Shown: positions 26,361 through 37,840 of the stretch, in pieces
How positions within the stretch are numbered: the stretch's first letter is position 1
How the letters are laid out: every line of letters starts with the position of its first letter
Assembly: GCA_002281855.1 (NCBI GenBank)
Contig: NCHQ01000011.1
Location: 1 to 64,000 of the forward strand
Source: Rhodospirillales bacterium 24-66-33
GTDB taxonomy: Bacteria > Pseudomonadota > Alphaproteobacteria > Reyranellales > Reyranellaceae
Length of the DNA stretch: 64,000 nucleotides
Reading direction: 5' to 3'
Notes under the pieces: model-generated
Told to the model about the DNA's origin: nothing
The model's input: the letters and a program-made list of their open reading frames with translations, nothing else
The model's database searches: none
Position numbers and translations under genes: made by a program

Positions 26361-27203
26361 ATGCGCATTGACCGCGTTGACAGTGAAGCTGAGCTTCTTG
26401 GACCGCCCATCTCCAATCGGGAGATCGTGCAGGTCGTCGCCGGCGACTTCGAGGTTCGCCTCGCCCAGACGGTCGCCGAGATCGAGGCGGCGCAGGCGCT
26501 GAGGTACCGCGTCTTCTACGAGGAAATGTCGGCGCAGCCCTCCGCGGAGATGAAGGCGATGGGCCGCGATTTCGATCCCTTCGACGAGGTTTGCGACCAT
26601 CTGCTGGTGCTCGACCGTCGTCGCGGCGATGGACCGGAAGGCATCGTCGGGACCTATCGCCTGATCCGCAGGCCCGCCGCGGCGAAGATGGGCCGGTTCT
26701 ATTCGTCGGCCGAGTACGATATCCAGAAGATGATCGACTATCCGGGCGAGGTCCTGGAACTCGGTCGTTCCTGCATCGCCCGCGACGCCCGCAACACCGC
26801 GACCATGCAGATGCTGTGGCGCGGCATCGCGCTCTACGCCTATCACTACAACATCCAGGTGATGTTCGGCTGCGCAAGCATTCCGGGCACCGATCCGACG
26901 CAGCACGCGCAGGCGCTGTCCTACCTCTATCACCACCATCTCGCGCCGCCGGAGATTCGCGTACGGGCCCAGCCGCACCGTTACGTGAAAATGGATATGC
27001 TCGAACCCGGCAGTTACGACCCGCGAAAGGCGATGGCGCGCGTCCCGCCGCTGATCAAGGGTTACCTGCGACTCGGCGGCTTCGTCGGCGACGGCGCGGT
27101 GATCGACCACGAGTTCAACAGTACCGATGTCTTCATCACCGTGAAGACCGAGTTGGTGACGGAGAAGTACATCCGCCACTACGAACGCGGAATGCGTGAG
27201 TAG
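26361..27203 (+). CDS. olsB: Ornithine-acyl[ACP] N-acyltransferase
   Basis: OlsB attaches a 3-hydroxy fatty acid to ornithine, the first step of ornithine-lipid synthesis. The 280-residue GNAT-type protein has the OlsB/hemolysin-like segments ALRYRVFYEEM, FDPFDEVCDHLLVLD, VLELGRSCIARDARN and GCASIPGTDP. It overlaps olsA by 8 bp, which gives the complete two-gene pathway. Confidence 0.88.
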   Translation: MRIDRVDSEAELLGPPISNREIVQVVAGDFEVRLAQTVAEIEAAQALRYRVFYEEMSAQPSAEMKAMGRDFDPFDEVCDHLLVLDRRRGDGPEGIVGTYRLIRRPAAAKMGRFYSSAEYDIQKMIDYPGEVLELGRSCIARDARNTATMQMLWRGIALYAYHYNIQVMFGCASIPGTDPTQHAQALSYLYHHHLAPPEIRVRAQPHRYVKMDMLEPGSYDPRKAMARVPPLIKGYLRLGGFVGDGAVIDHEFNSTDVFITVKTELVTEKYIRHYERGMRE

Positions 27204-28065
27204 CAAGGCCGGGGCTCCTCTGGCCGCGACCTGGATCGGCTCACCGCTGCGCGGCGCATTTCGGCTCCTGAGCTATCTGCTGCTCACGCTGGTGATGCTG
27301 CCGTTCCATCTGCTGGCGCTCGCCTTTCGCGTCACGCCGGTCATTCGCTGGCTGCCGGTCCTCTATCACCGGACGGTGTGCCTGATCCTCGGCATCAAGG
27401 TGAAGGTGAACGGCCAGCGCTCGACGGTCACGCCGACCCTCTTCGTCTGCAATCACGTCTCCTATCTCGACATCGAGGTGCTGGGCGGCCTCATTCCCGG
27501 CTGCTTCGTGGCCAAGGCCGAGGTGGCGACCTGGCCGTTCTTCAGCACGCTGGCCAAGGCTCAACGCACCATCTTCGTCGAGCGGCGCTCGAACAAGACC
27601 AGCGACAGCCGTGACGAGATGATGAAGCGGCTGAACACGGGCGACAATCTGATGCTGTTTCCGGAGGGTACCAGCAGCGACGGCACGCGCGTGCTGCCGT
27701 TCCGCAGCGCCCTGTTTGGCGTGGCGCAGCTCAGGCGCGATGACCGGCCGATCGTCGTGCAGCCGGTGGCGATCTCCTACACCCGTCTCGACGGCATTCC
27801 CCTCGGCCGCTACTGGCGGCCGATGTTCGCCTGGTTCGGCGATCTCGATCTGGTTCCGCATCTCTGGCAGATGGTCTGCCTCGGCGAGACCCAGGCGGTC
27901 GTGACCTTCTTTCCGCCGATCGACATCGAACGCCTGGGCGATCGCAAGAAGCTCGCGGAATACTGTTTCCGCCAGGTCTCCGCCGGGGTCCAGGCGGCGA
28001 ATTCGGGCCGGCCCGAATTGATGCCCTCCCTGACCGAGCCGGTGCCGACTGGCTCCCCGTCCTGA
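27196..28065 (+). CDS. olsA: Lyso-ornithine lipid O-acyltransferase (PlsC family)
   Basis: OlsA adds the second acyl chain to lyso-ornithine lipid. The 289-residue protein has an N-terminal membrane helix and the acyltransferase motifs NHVSYLD (HX4D) and FPEGTSSDG. The GTG start at 27196 lies inside the end of olsB. PlsC-family members that use lysophosphatidate look alike; the olsB neighbour decides the call. Confidence 0.85.
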   Translation: MSSKAGAPLAATWIGSPLRGAFRLLSYLLLTLVMLPFHLLALAFRVTPVIRWLPVLYHRTVCLILGIKVKVNGQRSTVTPTLFVCNHVSYLDIEVLGGLIPGCFVAKAEVATWPFFSTLAKAQRTIFVERRSNKTSDSRDEMMKRLNTGDNLMLFPEGTSSDGTRVLPFRSALFGVAQLRRDDRPIVVQPVAISYTRLDGIPLGRYWRPMFAWFGDLDLVPHLWQMVCLGETQAVVTFFPPIDIERLGDRKKLAEYCFRQVSAGVQAANSGRPELMPSLTEPVPTGSPS

Positions 28066-28125
28066 CGCCCCTCGACCCTGGGGGGCGCCGGTGATAGAAA
28101 CCCGCCGTTCCAGCACCGGAGACCG

Positions 28126-30480
<2,355 letters not shown>

Positions 30481-30509
<29 letters not shown>

Positions 30510-30963
30510 GCCGGCGCTCCGCTGCACGGTCGTCGTGCTCGACGAGCGGTGGATCGAGGCGATGCCCGATGCCGAGCGGATTGCCCGGCGCGCCGCGCGG
30601 GCGGCCTTCGCCGGCGCGCGCCGAAGCGGCCGCCGTTCGCTCAACGTGGCGCTGGACCACGACAAGGGCGTGCGCGCCCTCAATGCGCGCGACCGCCAGA
30701 AGGACAAGCCCACGAACGTCCTCTCCTATCCCTCCGGCGAGCGCGAGTTCCTGGGCGACATGGTGCTGGCACGCCAGACCGTGTGGCGCGAGGCGCGTGA
30801 ACAGCGCAAGTCGGCCGCCGACCATTTCACCCATCTCGTCGTGCACGGCACCCTGCATCTGCTGGGCTACGATCACGAGACGGGCGAGGCCGACGCCGAG
30901 CGCATGGAAGCGCTGGAGCGCCGCATCCTGGCGAAACTCGGGATCGCCGATCCTTATGCGTAG
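30481..30963 (+). CDS. ybeY: rRNA maturation RNase YbeY
   Basis: YbeY is a metal-dependent endoribonuclease for 16S rRNA maturation and ribosome quality control. The 160-residue protein has the zinc motif [16 protein letters not shown] (H-x3-H-x5-H) and KPTNVLSYP. The ATG at 30481 lies inside the end of ybeZ. Confidence 0.93.
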
Positions 30964-31024
30964 TTGTTGATATTGCGAATTGTATTTGTGATATTTCGCA
31001 CACTTAATTGTGCGAAGGCAGAGT

Positions 31025-31624
31025 ATGCATTGTAGCCTGACGACTCTCGGAAAAATTCTCGCTGCAATCGCTGCTCCCCTCTTGATCGCTGCCTGTGGGC
31101 CGCCGGCCAAGAGCGTTCAACCGGTCCAGGCTGATGCGACTCTGACGCAAGCCGCGACGCTGTTGCAGCCACCGCCGCCCGATCGAGCCCGCGTCATCAT
31201 CTTCAGCGGCGACAACTGGCGCTACACCGGCACGGGTGGCTCCTATATCGGGCCGCACTACAAGGCGGGCGACATCTACGTGAATGATACGAAGATCGGT
31301 ACCCTGAATGGCCTGGAAGCGATGGTCTTCGATCTTGCGCCCGGTCAGTATTCATTCCGCTGGATCGAGTACAAGCAGGGGGCCGAGTCTTTGAAGAGGT
31401 CCGAGCCCAGCATACGCAATCTCAACGGCGGCGGCCTGCTGCTTCTCAGCACTTGGTACGATAGCGATCTGATCGTCGACAAGCGCTACCAGATGAAGCC
31501 CGTCAGCAGGGACGTTCGCAACTATCAAACCTCCTCGAAGGACAGCAGCGGCAAGCGCCTCGGGATCGCGCCGGATATCATGGTCGTCCGGCCGTCCGAA
31601 TGTCCGCCTTCGCTTTGCCTGTAG
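31025..31624 (+). CDS. Predicted lipoprotein of unknown function, first of a tandem pair
   Basis: The 199-residue protein has a lipoprotein signal with lipobox LIAAC and a mature beta-rich region. It shares ARVIIFSG, GTLNGLEAMVFDLAPGQYSF and the C-terminal PSECPPSLCL with the next gene, so both come from a duplication. The GEAMVFD/APGQY stretch resembles DUF2846-like lipoproteins, but I do not assign a function. The ATG at 31025 follows GAAGG. The pair interrupts the ybeY-corC order. Confidence 0.7.
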   Translation: MHCSLTTLGKILAAIAAPLLIAACGPPAKSVQPVQADATLTQAATLLQPPPPDRARVIIFSGDNWRYTGTGGSYIGPHYKAGDIYVNDTKIGTLNGLEAMVFDLAPGQYSFRWIEYKQGAESLKRSEPSIRNLNGGGLLLLSTWYDSDLIVDKRYQMKPVSRDVRNYQTSSKDSSGKRLGIAPDIMVVRPSECPPSLCL

Positions 31625-31641
31625 CCGCTCGGGGCAGGAAG

Positions 31642-32217
31642 ATGAGGAAACGCCAGGGTCCCGTGTTGCCCGCAGGTTTGGCGCTCGTCGCGCTCGGCGG
31701 CTGCCTGGCGATTTCCGGCTGCAGCGATCCTTTTCGCAGTCTGCCGTCTTCGCCCGCCAGCCCTATCGCGACAAAGGCGGCGCTCAATCTTGAGAAGCCA
31801 CCTGGGGATAGAGCCCGACTGATCGTCTTTAACGGCGGAAGGATAGATGGCAGTGGCGCCTATCGGCCGCGAAACTATTCGATTCGGCTTTCGGTGAACG
31901 AGGTTCGGATCGGCTCGATGAATCCAGGCGAGGCAATGGTCTTCGATGTGACGCCGGGCCAGTATTCGTTCGCGTGGGAGCCGCTCGACGGCAAGGCCCT
32001 TCTGCAGAAAGTCGCGCCGGCCACCCAGACTCTGACGGGGGGAGAGTTGTTGCCCCTTCAGACCGATGTCGATGGTTACACGCTCAAGATAGGTCAGGGA
32101 TACGCATCGACGCAGATCGTGACCGATTCACAATCCGGCCGGCAGCGGATCAATCCAGACATAGAGATCGTACAGCCCTCGACCTGCCCGCCGGCTATCT
32201 GCCTCCCGGCCCGATGA
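31642..32217 (+). CDS. Predicted lipoprotein of unknown function, second of a tandem pair
   Basis: The 191-residue protein has a lipobox LAISGC and the same segments as its upstream paralogue: ARLIVFNGG, GSMNPGEAMVFDVTPGQYSF and C-terminal PSTCPPAICL. It starts 17 bp after the first copy, with AGGA before the ATG, so the two are cotranscribed. The conserved Cys pair in PSxCPPxxCL may form a disulfide in the periplasm. Function unknown. Confidence 0.7.
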   Translation: MRKRQGPVLPAGLALVALGGCLAISGCSDPFRSLPSSPASPIATKAALNLEKPPGDRARLIVFNGGRIDGSGAYRPRNYSIRLSVNEVRIGSMNPGEAMVFDVTPGQYSFAWEPLDGKALLQKVAPATQTLTGGELLPLQTDVDGYTLKIGQGYASTQIVTDSQSGRQRINPDIEIVQPSTCPPAICLPAR

Positions 32218-32241
32218 TCACACGGAAGGGCTGGCCTGCTG

Positions 32242-33072
32242 TCAGAGCATCTCGAGCGGCTGCTTCGTTCGGGGAGGCGGGAAGGCGCGATCGAGCTCGG
32301 CCAGGATCTTCGGTGTCAGATTCACCTCGAGCGCCGCGAGGTTCTCCTTCACCCGCTCGCGGCTCGCCGATTTCGGGATCGTGACGACACCAGGCTGGGC
32401 GAACAACCAGGCCAAGGCCAGTTGGGCCGGGGTGCAGCCCACCTCATCGGCGATCTTCCGGAGCGGCGCCTTGCGCAGCAGCGCCCCCTGGTCGAGCGGC
32501 GAATAGGCCATTAGCGGGATCGAGCGCTTGCGCATCCAGGGCAGCAGGTCGAACTCCGGTCCCCGCCGCGAAAGGCAGTAGAGAACCTGGTTGGTGCCGG
32601 TCAGGCCCTTGTCGAGATCGGCGGCATCTTCCATGTCGTCGAGGTCGAAGTTGCTGACGCCGAAATCGCCGATCTTTCCGGCGTCCCGCAGCCTGTGGAA
32701 GGCCTCGAAGGTCTCCTCGATCGGCGCGCCGCCGCGCCAGTGCAGCAGATAGAGGTCGATGCGCTCCAGCCGCAGGCGCTTCAGGCTGCGCTCGCAGGCG
32801 GCGATCGTGCCGGCGCGCGAGGCGTTGTGCGGGTAGACTTTGCTGACGATGAACGGCCGGGCGCTGCGACCTGCGAGCGCATCGCCCACGATCTCCTCGG
32901 CGCCGCCCTCCCCGTACATCTCCGCCGTGTCGATCATCGGATAGCCGAGATCGAGGCCGTATTTCAGCGCATCGAGTTCCTCGGCGCGCCGGCGCCCGGT
33001 TTCGCCCATGCGCCAGGTGCCGAGGCCCAGCACCGGCATTTCCGCTCCGGAAGGCAGCTTGCAGGAACGCAT
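32242..33072 (-). CDS. Aldo/keto reductase
   Basis: The 276-residue NADPH-dependent oxidoreductase shows the family tetrad: Asp in MIDTAEMYGEGG, the Tyr of the same motif, Lys in FIVSKVYPH and His in LYLLHWRGG. The C-terminal IPKSASRERVKEN matches the NADPH-binding region. The substrate is unknown. It lies on the minus strand between the lipoproteins and corC, breaking the ybe operon. Confidence 0.9.
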   Translation of the reverse strand: MRSCKLPSGAEMPVLGLGTWRMGETGRRRAEELDALKYGLDLGYPMIDTAEMYGEGGAEEIVGDALAGRSARPFIVSKVYPHNASRAGTIAACERSLKRLRLERIDLYLLHWRGGAPIEETFEAFHRLRDAGKIGDFGVSNFDLDDMEDAADLDKGLTGTNQVLYCLSRRGPEFDLLPWMRKRSIPLMAYSPLDQGALLRKAPLRKIADEVGCTPAQLALAWLFAQPGVVTIPKSASRERVKENLAALEVNLTPKILAELDRAFPPPRTKQPLEML

Positions 33073-33123
33073 AGGGAACTTCCATGGATTGCAACGCGGA
33101 GCCGATAGCCTATCTTAGCAGCC

Positions 33124-34074
33124 ATGCCTGACTCCACAGCGCACAGTACCAGGCCGGGCTTCAGCCCGGCTTCGTCGACTGAGCTTCTCGCCACCCCGGT
33201 GCCATCGCCGGCTCCCGATGTCCCCTCTAGCGGCGGTTTGCTGCGCGCCATCCTCCGGCGCCTCCGCCGCCGGGAGAAGAACGAAGCGGTCCGCGAGGCG
33301 ATCGAGGAGCTGATCGAGGAGACGCCCGAGAGCGATACGCCGATCAGCGAGGACCAGAGGGTCCTGCTGGCCAACATCCTGAAGCTGCGGGACAAGACCG
33401 TCGCCGACGTCATGGTGCCCCGGGTCGACATCGTGGGCATCGCCGCCGATACGCCGCTCGACGAGGTGGTGCGGCTGATCCAGGCCGAGGCGCATTCGCG
33501 CTATCCGATCTACCGCGAGTCGCTCGACGACGTGATCGGGATGATCCACATCAAGGACGTGCTGGCGTACTGGGGCACCTCCAAGAAGTTCAATCTGCGC
33601 GACATCCTGCGGCGGGTTGTGTTCGTGGCGCCGACCCTGCCGGTCCTCGACATGCTGCTCGACATGCGGCGCTCGCGCACCCACATGGCGCTGGTGGTCG
33701 ACGAATTCGGCGGCACCGACGGGCTGCTCACCATCGAGGATCTCGTCGAGGAGATCGTCGGCGAGATCGAGGACGAGCACGATGTCGCGCAGACCCCGAC
33801 CGTCGCACGCCGCGTCGATGGCACGATCGACGTCAATGGCCGTACCCCCATCGAGCTTCTCGAAGAGGAGATCGGCAAGGTCCTCTCTGAAGACGAACGG
33901 CGCGAGATCGACACGGTCGGCGGGCTGATCTTCTCGCTGCTCGGGCGCATTCCCGAGCGCGGCGAGGTGGTCCGCCATCCGTCGGGAATCGAGTTCGAAA
34001 TTCTCGACGTCGATCCAAGGCGAATCCGCCGCCTGCGGGTGCGGGCGCCGACGACGGTGCCCGCCGCCAAATAA
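33124..34074 (+). CDS. corC: CorC/HlyC-type CBS-domain protein (YbeX)
   Basis: The 316-residue cytoplasmic protein has two CBS domains (MVPRVDIVGIAADTPLDEV; MALVVDEFGGTDGLLTIEDL) and a C-terminal CorC_HlyC transporter-associated domain. It is the YbeX homologue, linked to magnesium/cobalt efflux and ribosome function. It precedes lnt by 12 bp, the standard gene order. Confidence 0.92.
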   Translation: MPDSTAHSTRPGFSPASSTELLATPVPSPAPDVPSSGGLLRAILRRLRRREKNEAVREAIEELIEETPESDTPISEDQRVLLANILKLRDKTVADVMVPRVDIVGIAADTPLDEVVRLIQAEAHSRYPIYRESLDDVIGMIHIKDVLAYWGTSKKFNLRDILRRVVFVAPTLPVLDMLLDMRRSRTHMALVVDEFGGTDGLLTIEDLVEEIVGEIEDEHDVAQTPTVARRVDGTIDVNGRTPIELLEEEIGKVLSEDERREIDTVGGLIFSLLGRIPERGEVVRHPSGIEFEILDVDPRRIRRLRVRAPTTVPAAK

Positions 34075-34086
34075 CGATCGGACGCG

Positions 34087-35607
34087 ATGACCCTCACGAG
34101 CTGGCGCGCCGCGGGCGTTGCCTTTCTGGCAGGCGCGCTCGCCGCACTCGCAATGCCGCCGCTGTATTGGCTGCCGCTGGCCGTCCTGGGCATCGTGGCC
34201 TTCGTCTGGCTGTGGGACACCGCATCCGGGCCGAAGAGCGCCCTGCTGAGGGGATGGGCCTGGGGTACGGGCCATTTCGCCGTGGGATCCTACTGGATCG
34301 TCGAAGCCTTCTTCGTGCCGCCCGCGGACTTCGCGCTGCTCGGCCCGCCGATCGTCGTCGGATTGGCGGCGCTGCTCGGTTTCTTTCCCGGGATGGCCGC
34401 AGGGGCGGCGAAATGGGCCGCCGGGCGCTGGCCGTCATTGGGAGGCCGGTATTGCCGCCTTCTCCTGCTCGCCGTTGCCTGGACGATCGCGGAATGGCTG
34501 CGCGGCCATGTCTTCACCGGTTATTCGTGGAATCCGCTCGGCCATGTCTGGGCCTTCGCCACGCCGCTTCTCCAGGGCGCGGCACTGTTCGGCGTCTATG
34601 GGCTCGGGCTTCTCACCTTCATGATCCTGGCCGCGCCGGCCGCGGGCTGGCGGGCGTCGATCCTTGCCCTCATCGCCGTCGGCGCTGCGGGCTTCGCGGG
34701 CCAGGCGGCGATGGCGCCCCTCGATACGGCGGGCGGGCCGCTGGTGCGGATCGTCCAGCCCAATACGCTCCAGGCGGAAAAGTGGCGGCCGGAGCTGCGC
34801 GCGCAGCATATGGCCAAACTCGTGGAGATGAGCCGCCGCCCCGGTTTCGACGGGCTGGCGGCGGTGATCTGGCCCGAGACGGCGCCGCCCTTCATCGTCG
34901 AACCGGGCTCGGCGGCCCTCGAATACATGGCGACGGCCGTTCCTCCCGACGGCTACCTCGTCACCGGGGCGGCACGCGGGACTCGCAACCGCGAGGACGG
35001 CGTCTGGAATTCGCTGCTGGTCATCAATGGCGCCGGAGAGATCGTCGCGACCTACGACAAGGTCCACCTCGTTCCCCTCGGCGAGTACATTCCGTTCCAC
35101 AAGCAACTCGCACCGGTGGCCGGCTTCATCGGCCGTGGCTCGTTCGAGGTCGGCGAATCGCGTGTCACCCTGGATCTGCCGCGCCTGGCGTCCTTCTCGC
35201 CGATCATCTGCTACGAGGTGATTTTCCCGGCCGCCGTCACCGGACCCGGCGCCCGGCCGCGCTGGCTGCTCAACGTCACCAACGATGCCTGGTTCGGCCT
35301 CTCGAGCGGCCCGTACCAGCACCTGACCAGCGCCCGTCTGCGTGCCGTGGAGGAGGGGCTGCCGATGCTGCGCGCCGCCAATACAGGCGTGTCCGCAGTG
35401 ATCGACGCCCATGGTCGGGTCCTGGCGGCGCTCGACATGCAGCGGGAAGGCATCATCGATCATGTGATACCGCCCGCGCGCGAGCCCACGCCGTATGGGC
35501 GCTGGGGCGACGGGACTCTGATCGCCCTCCTGATGTTCGCGGTTGCCGTCCTCGTGGCATTGTCTCGTTTCACAGGACGTGAAAAAACTGATAATTCAAA
35601 GCCTTAG
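34087..35607 (+). CDS. lnt: Apolipoprotein N-acyltransferase
   Basis: Lnt transfers the third acyl chain to the N-terminal Cys of lipoproteins in the inner membrane. The 506-residue protein has several N-terminal membrane helices and a C-terminal nitrilase domain with the catalytic Glu in IWPETAPPF, Lys in YDKVHLVPLGEYIPF and Cys in SPIICYEVIFP. Confidence 0.95.
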   Translation: MTLTSWRAAGVAFLAGALAALAMPPLYWLPLAVLGIVAFVWLWDTASGPKSALLRGWAWGTGHFAVGSYWIVEAFFVPPADFALLGPPIVVGLAALLGFFPGMAAGAAKWAAGRWPSLGGRYCRLLLLAVAWTIAEWLRGHVFTGYSWNPLGHVWAFATPLLQGAALFGVYGLGLLTFMILAAPAAGWRASILALIAVGAAGFAGQAAMAPLDTAGGPLVRIVQPNTLQAEKWRPELRAQHMAKLVEMSRRPGFDGLAAVIWPETAPPFIVEPGSAALEYMATAVPPDGYLVTGAARGTRNREDGVWNSLLVINGAGEIVATYDKVHLVPLGEYIPFHKQLAPVAGFIGRGSFEVGESRVTLDLPRLASFSPIICYEVIFPAAVTGPGARPRWLLNVTNDAWFGLSSGPYQHLTSARLRAVEEGLPMLRAANTGVSAVIDAHGRVLAALDMQREGIIDHVIPPAREPTPYGRWGDGTLIALLMFAVAVLVALSRFTGREKTDNSKP

Positions 35608-35786
35608 CCCTCAACGACCTGCTTGCATTCACTTCAGGACGGCGCTAGGTAATATGCAGTCTACGCGTGTAGATATGCATTTTTGCACATGTGGTTCTGG
35701 GCAGCAGGCGCTGCACGCCATTCGGCCATTATTGGGTCATATGCGCGTTCATTGGATATTTGATCTGGGAAGGAGCAGGGGAACCC
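35608..35786. promoter_or_regulatory. Regulatory gap before the XRE gene with a TGCA-N4-TGCA box
   Basis: This 179-bp gap carries TGCATTTTTGCA at 35676-35687, preceded by AGATA. It is a variant of the 18-bp box found twice at 43650 and 43976. The site is palindromic at its TGCA ends and resembles an operator. No ORF of interest is present. Confidence 0.45.
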
Positions 35787-36242
35787 ATGGCGAGATCGCA
35801 TCCCGTTGATGTCCATGTCGGAGCGCGCATGCGCCAGCGGCGCACTCTTCTCGGCATGAGCCAGGAAAAGCTCGGGACGGCGGTGGGCCTCACCTTCCAG
35901 CAGATCCAGAAGTACGAGCGCGGATCCAACCGGATCGGTTCGAGCCGACTGTTCGAGTTCGCCAAGGTCCTGGACGTGCCGGTGTCCTACTTCTTTGATG
36001 AAATGCCCTCGAACGCGCTCGCGGGTCGCCCGATGTCGGGGCGCGGACGCAAGGGTTTCGGTGAGGCGGGCACGCCGTTCGAGCAGGAGAAGGATCCGCT
36101 GATCAAGCGCGAGACCCTCGAACTCGTCCGCGCCTATTACAAGATCCGCGAGAGCAAGGTGCGCAAGCGCATCTTCGAGATGGTGAAGGCGGTCGGCGTG
36201 GCCAGCCACGCTGAGACGGTCGGTGCGCGCAAGGGTCGCTAG
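35787..36242 (+). CDS. XRE family transcriptional regulator
   Basis: The 151-residue protein has an N-terminal helix-turn-helix of the Cro/CI type (LGMSQEKLGTAVGLTFQQIQKYERG, about residues 24-48) and a C-terminal helical part. Close relatives are common in alphaproteobacteria and often lie before metK. The ATG at 35787 follows AGGAG; the frame is open further upstream to 35691. Target unknown. Confidence 0.88.
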   Translation: MARSHPVDVHVGARMRQRRTLLGMSQEKLGTAVGLTFQQIQKYERGSNRIGSSRLFEFAKVLDVPVSYFFDEMPSNALAGRPMSGRGRKGFGEAGTPFEQEKDPLIKRETLELVRAYYKIRESKVRKRIFEMVKAVGVASHAETVGARKGR

Positions 36243-36317
36243 CGCCGGGACGGGAGGCGCAGGAGTTCGCCCTGCGATCCTCTTGCTTTCAATCGGGTTT
36301 TGAGGTTTTAACGGAGC

Positions 36318-36410
36318 GTGGTCCCGATGGTCGGGATCACCGCGGACGGATTTGGACGACTTGCCACCGCGCAAACAAAGGCTAAGCCGGACGTTGGCGG
36401 CACACCCGCC
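36318..36410 (+). promoter_or_regulatory. Structured metK leader with SAM-II-like elements
   Basis: A hairpin (36318-36327 with 36331-36340) is followed by elements in SAM-II order: CGCGG (36341-36345) pairing with CCGCG (36367-36371), ATTTGG, CTTGCC, CAAACA and GGCTAAG. GCC of CTTGCC can pair with GGC before TAA. The long 3' pseudoknot of the metX aptamer is not matched; only GACG with CGTT offers a partner. A hairpin GGCGG/CCGCC (36396-36410) follows. This may be a divergent SAM-II or an unnamed leader. Confidence 0.45.
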
Positions 36411-36444
36411 CTGCCCGGAGTCCAGTGCACTTTGGGAGGGATCG

Positions 36445-37731
36445 TTGGCGCTCAAGGACTATATCTTCACCAGTGAGTCGGTTTCGGAAGGCCATCCGGA
36501 CAAGGTCGCGGACCAGATTTCCGACGCGATTCTGGACGCCTTCATCGCAAATGACGTGAAGCTCGGCCATGCCGACGACAGCCACGCCAATACGCGCCTC
36601 GGCTGCGAGACGCTGGTCACCACCAACAAGATCGTGATCGCCGGCGAAGGCCGGGCTTCCGAGCCGTACATGAAGAAGTACGGTAAGAACACTGTGGTGA
36701 ACCGCGAGGCGATCACCGAGATCGCGCGCAACGTCGTGCGCGACATCGGCTACGACCAGGACGGCTTCTCCTTCCACGGCGCCGACGTCGAGGTGCTGCT
36801 GCACGGCCAGTCGCCCGACATCGCGATGGGCGTCGATGCCAAGAAGAAGGGCGGCAATCTCGGCGAGCAGGAAGGCGCGGGCGACCAGGGCCTGATGTTC
36901 GGCTTCGCCTGCCGCGACAGCGAGGAATACGAGAAGGGCTCGTTCATGCCCGCTCCGATCTTCTTCTCGCACAAGATCCTCGAAGTGCTGAGCAAGGCCC
37001 GCCGCTCGGGCGAGCTCGGCGACCTGCAGCCCGACGCCAAGAGCCAGGTGACGGTTCGCTATGTCGACGGCAAGGCCGTCGGCGCCACCAAGGTCGTGGT
37101 TTCCACGCAGCATCGCGAGGCGACGGCCAAGGGCAAGAAGTACAACTCCGCCATGATCCGCGAGATGATCACGGGTCACGTCGAGAAGTCGCTGCCCAAG
37201 GGCTGGATGCCCAAGAAGGCTTCTGACTTTTTCGTCAATCCGACCGGCAACTTCGTCGTCGGCGGTCCCGATGGCGATTGCGGTCTCACCGGCCGCAAGA
37301 TCATCGTCGACACCTACGGCGGCTATGCCCCGCATGGCGGCGGTGCCTTCTCCGGCAAAGACCCGACCAAGGTCGACCGTTCGGCCGCCTACGCCGCGCG
37401 TTACCTGGCCAAGAACGTGGTGGCCGCGGGTCTCGCCGACCGCTGCCTGATCCAGGTTGCCTACGCGATCGGTGTCGCCGATCCGATGTCGCTCTATGTG
37501 AACACCGAGGGCACCGGCAAGGTCGACGAGCGCAAGCTCGAGAAGGTCCTGTCGGAACTCTTTCCGTTGCGCCCGACCAACATCCGCCGGTCGCTGCAGC
37601 TCAACAAGCCGATCTACCAGCGCACGGCCGCCTATGGCCATTTCGGTCGCAAGCCCGAGAAGGACGGCGGCTTCTCCTGGGAGCGTACCGACCTGGTGGC
37701 CGAGCTGAAGCGCGCCTTCGGCGCTCGCTAG
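36445..37731 (+). CDS. metK: S-adenosylmethionine synthetase
   Basis: MetK makes SAM from methionine and ATP. The 428-residue protein has the N-terminal [19 protein letters not shown] with the ATP and Mg ligands, [13 protein letters not shown], and the later [19 protein letters not shown] motif. The TTG start at 36445 follows GGGAGGG by 4 nt and matches the family start ([13 protein letters not shown]). A terminator-like hairpin lies 21 bp after the stop. Confidence 0.95.
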   Translation: MALKDYIFTSESVSEGHPDKVADQISDAILDAFIANDVKLGHADDSHANTRLGCETLVTTNKIVIAGEGRASEPYMKKYGKNTVVNREAITEIARNVVRDIGYDQDGFSFHGADVEVLLHGQSPDIAMGVDAKKKGGNLGEQEGAGDQGLMFGFACRDSEEYEKGSFMPAPIFFSHKILEVLSKARRSGELGDLQPDAKSQVTVRYVDGKAVGATKVVVSTQHREATAKGKKYNSAMIREMITGHVEKSLPKGWMPKKASDFFVNPTGNFVVGGPDGDCGLTGRKIIVDTYGGYAPHGGGAFSGKDPTKVDRSAAYAARYLAKNVVAAGLADRCLIQVAYAIGVADPMSLYVNTEGTGKVDERKLEKVLSELFPLRPTNIRRSLQLNKPIYQRTAAYGHFGRKPEKDGGFSWERTDLVAELKRAFGAR

Positions 37732-37752
37732 GTCTTCCGATCGTCACGAACG

Positions 37753-37782
37753 AAGGGCGTGCAACGCGAGTTGCGCGCCCTT
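37753..37782 (+). terminator. Hairpin terminator after metK
   Basis: AAGGGCGTGCAAC and GTTGCGCGCCCTT form a 13-bp stem with one G-T pair around a GCGA tetraloop. The tail TGCGTT is only weakly T-rich, so termination is probable rather than certain. Confidence 0.7.
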
Positions 37783-37840
37783 TGCGTTAGGAGATGCCCC
37801 TACCTAATTGAATTCAGGGGCGTTTCTGGTACCCTTGGGC

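Noticed and set aside
36300..36444. SAM/SAH riboswitch before metK
   Set aside because: The short GGCUUCCUG-type core of that class is not visible; the SAM-II-like order fits better.
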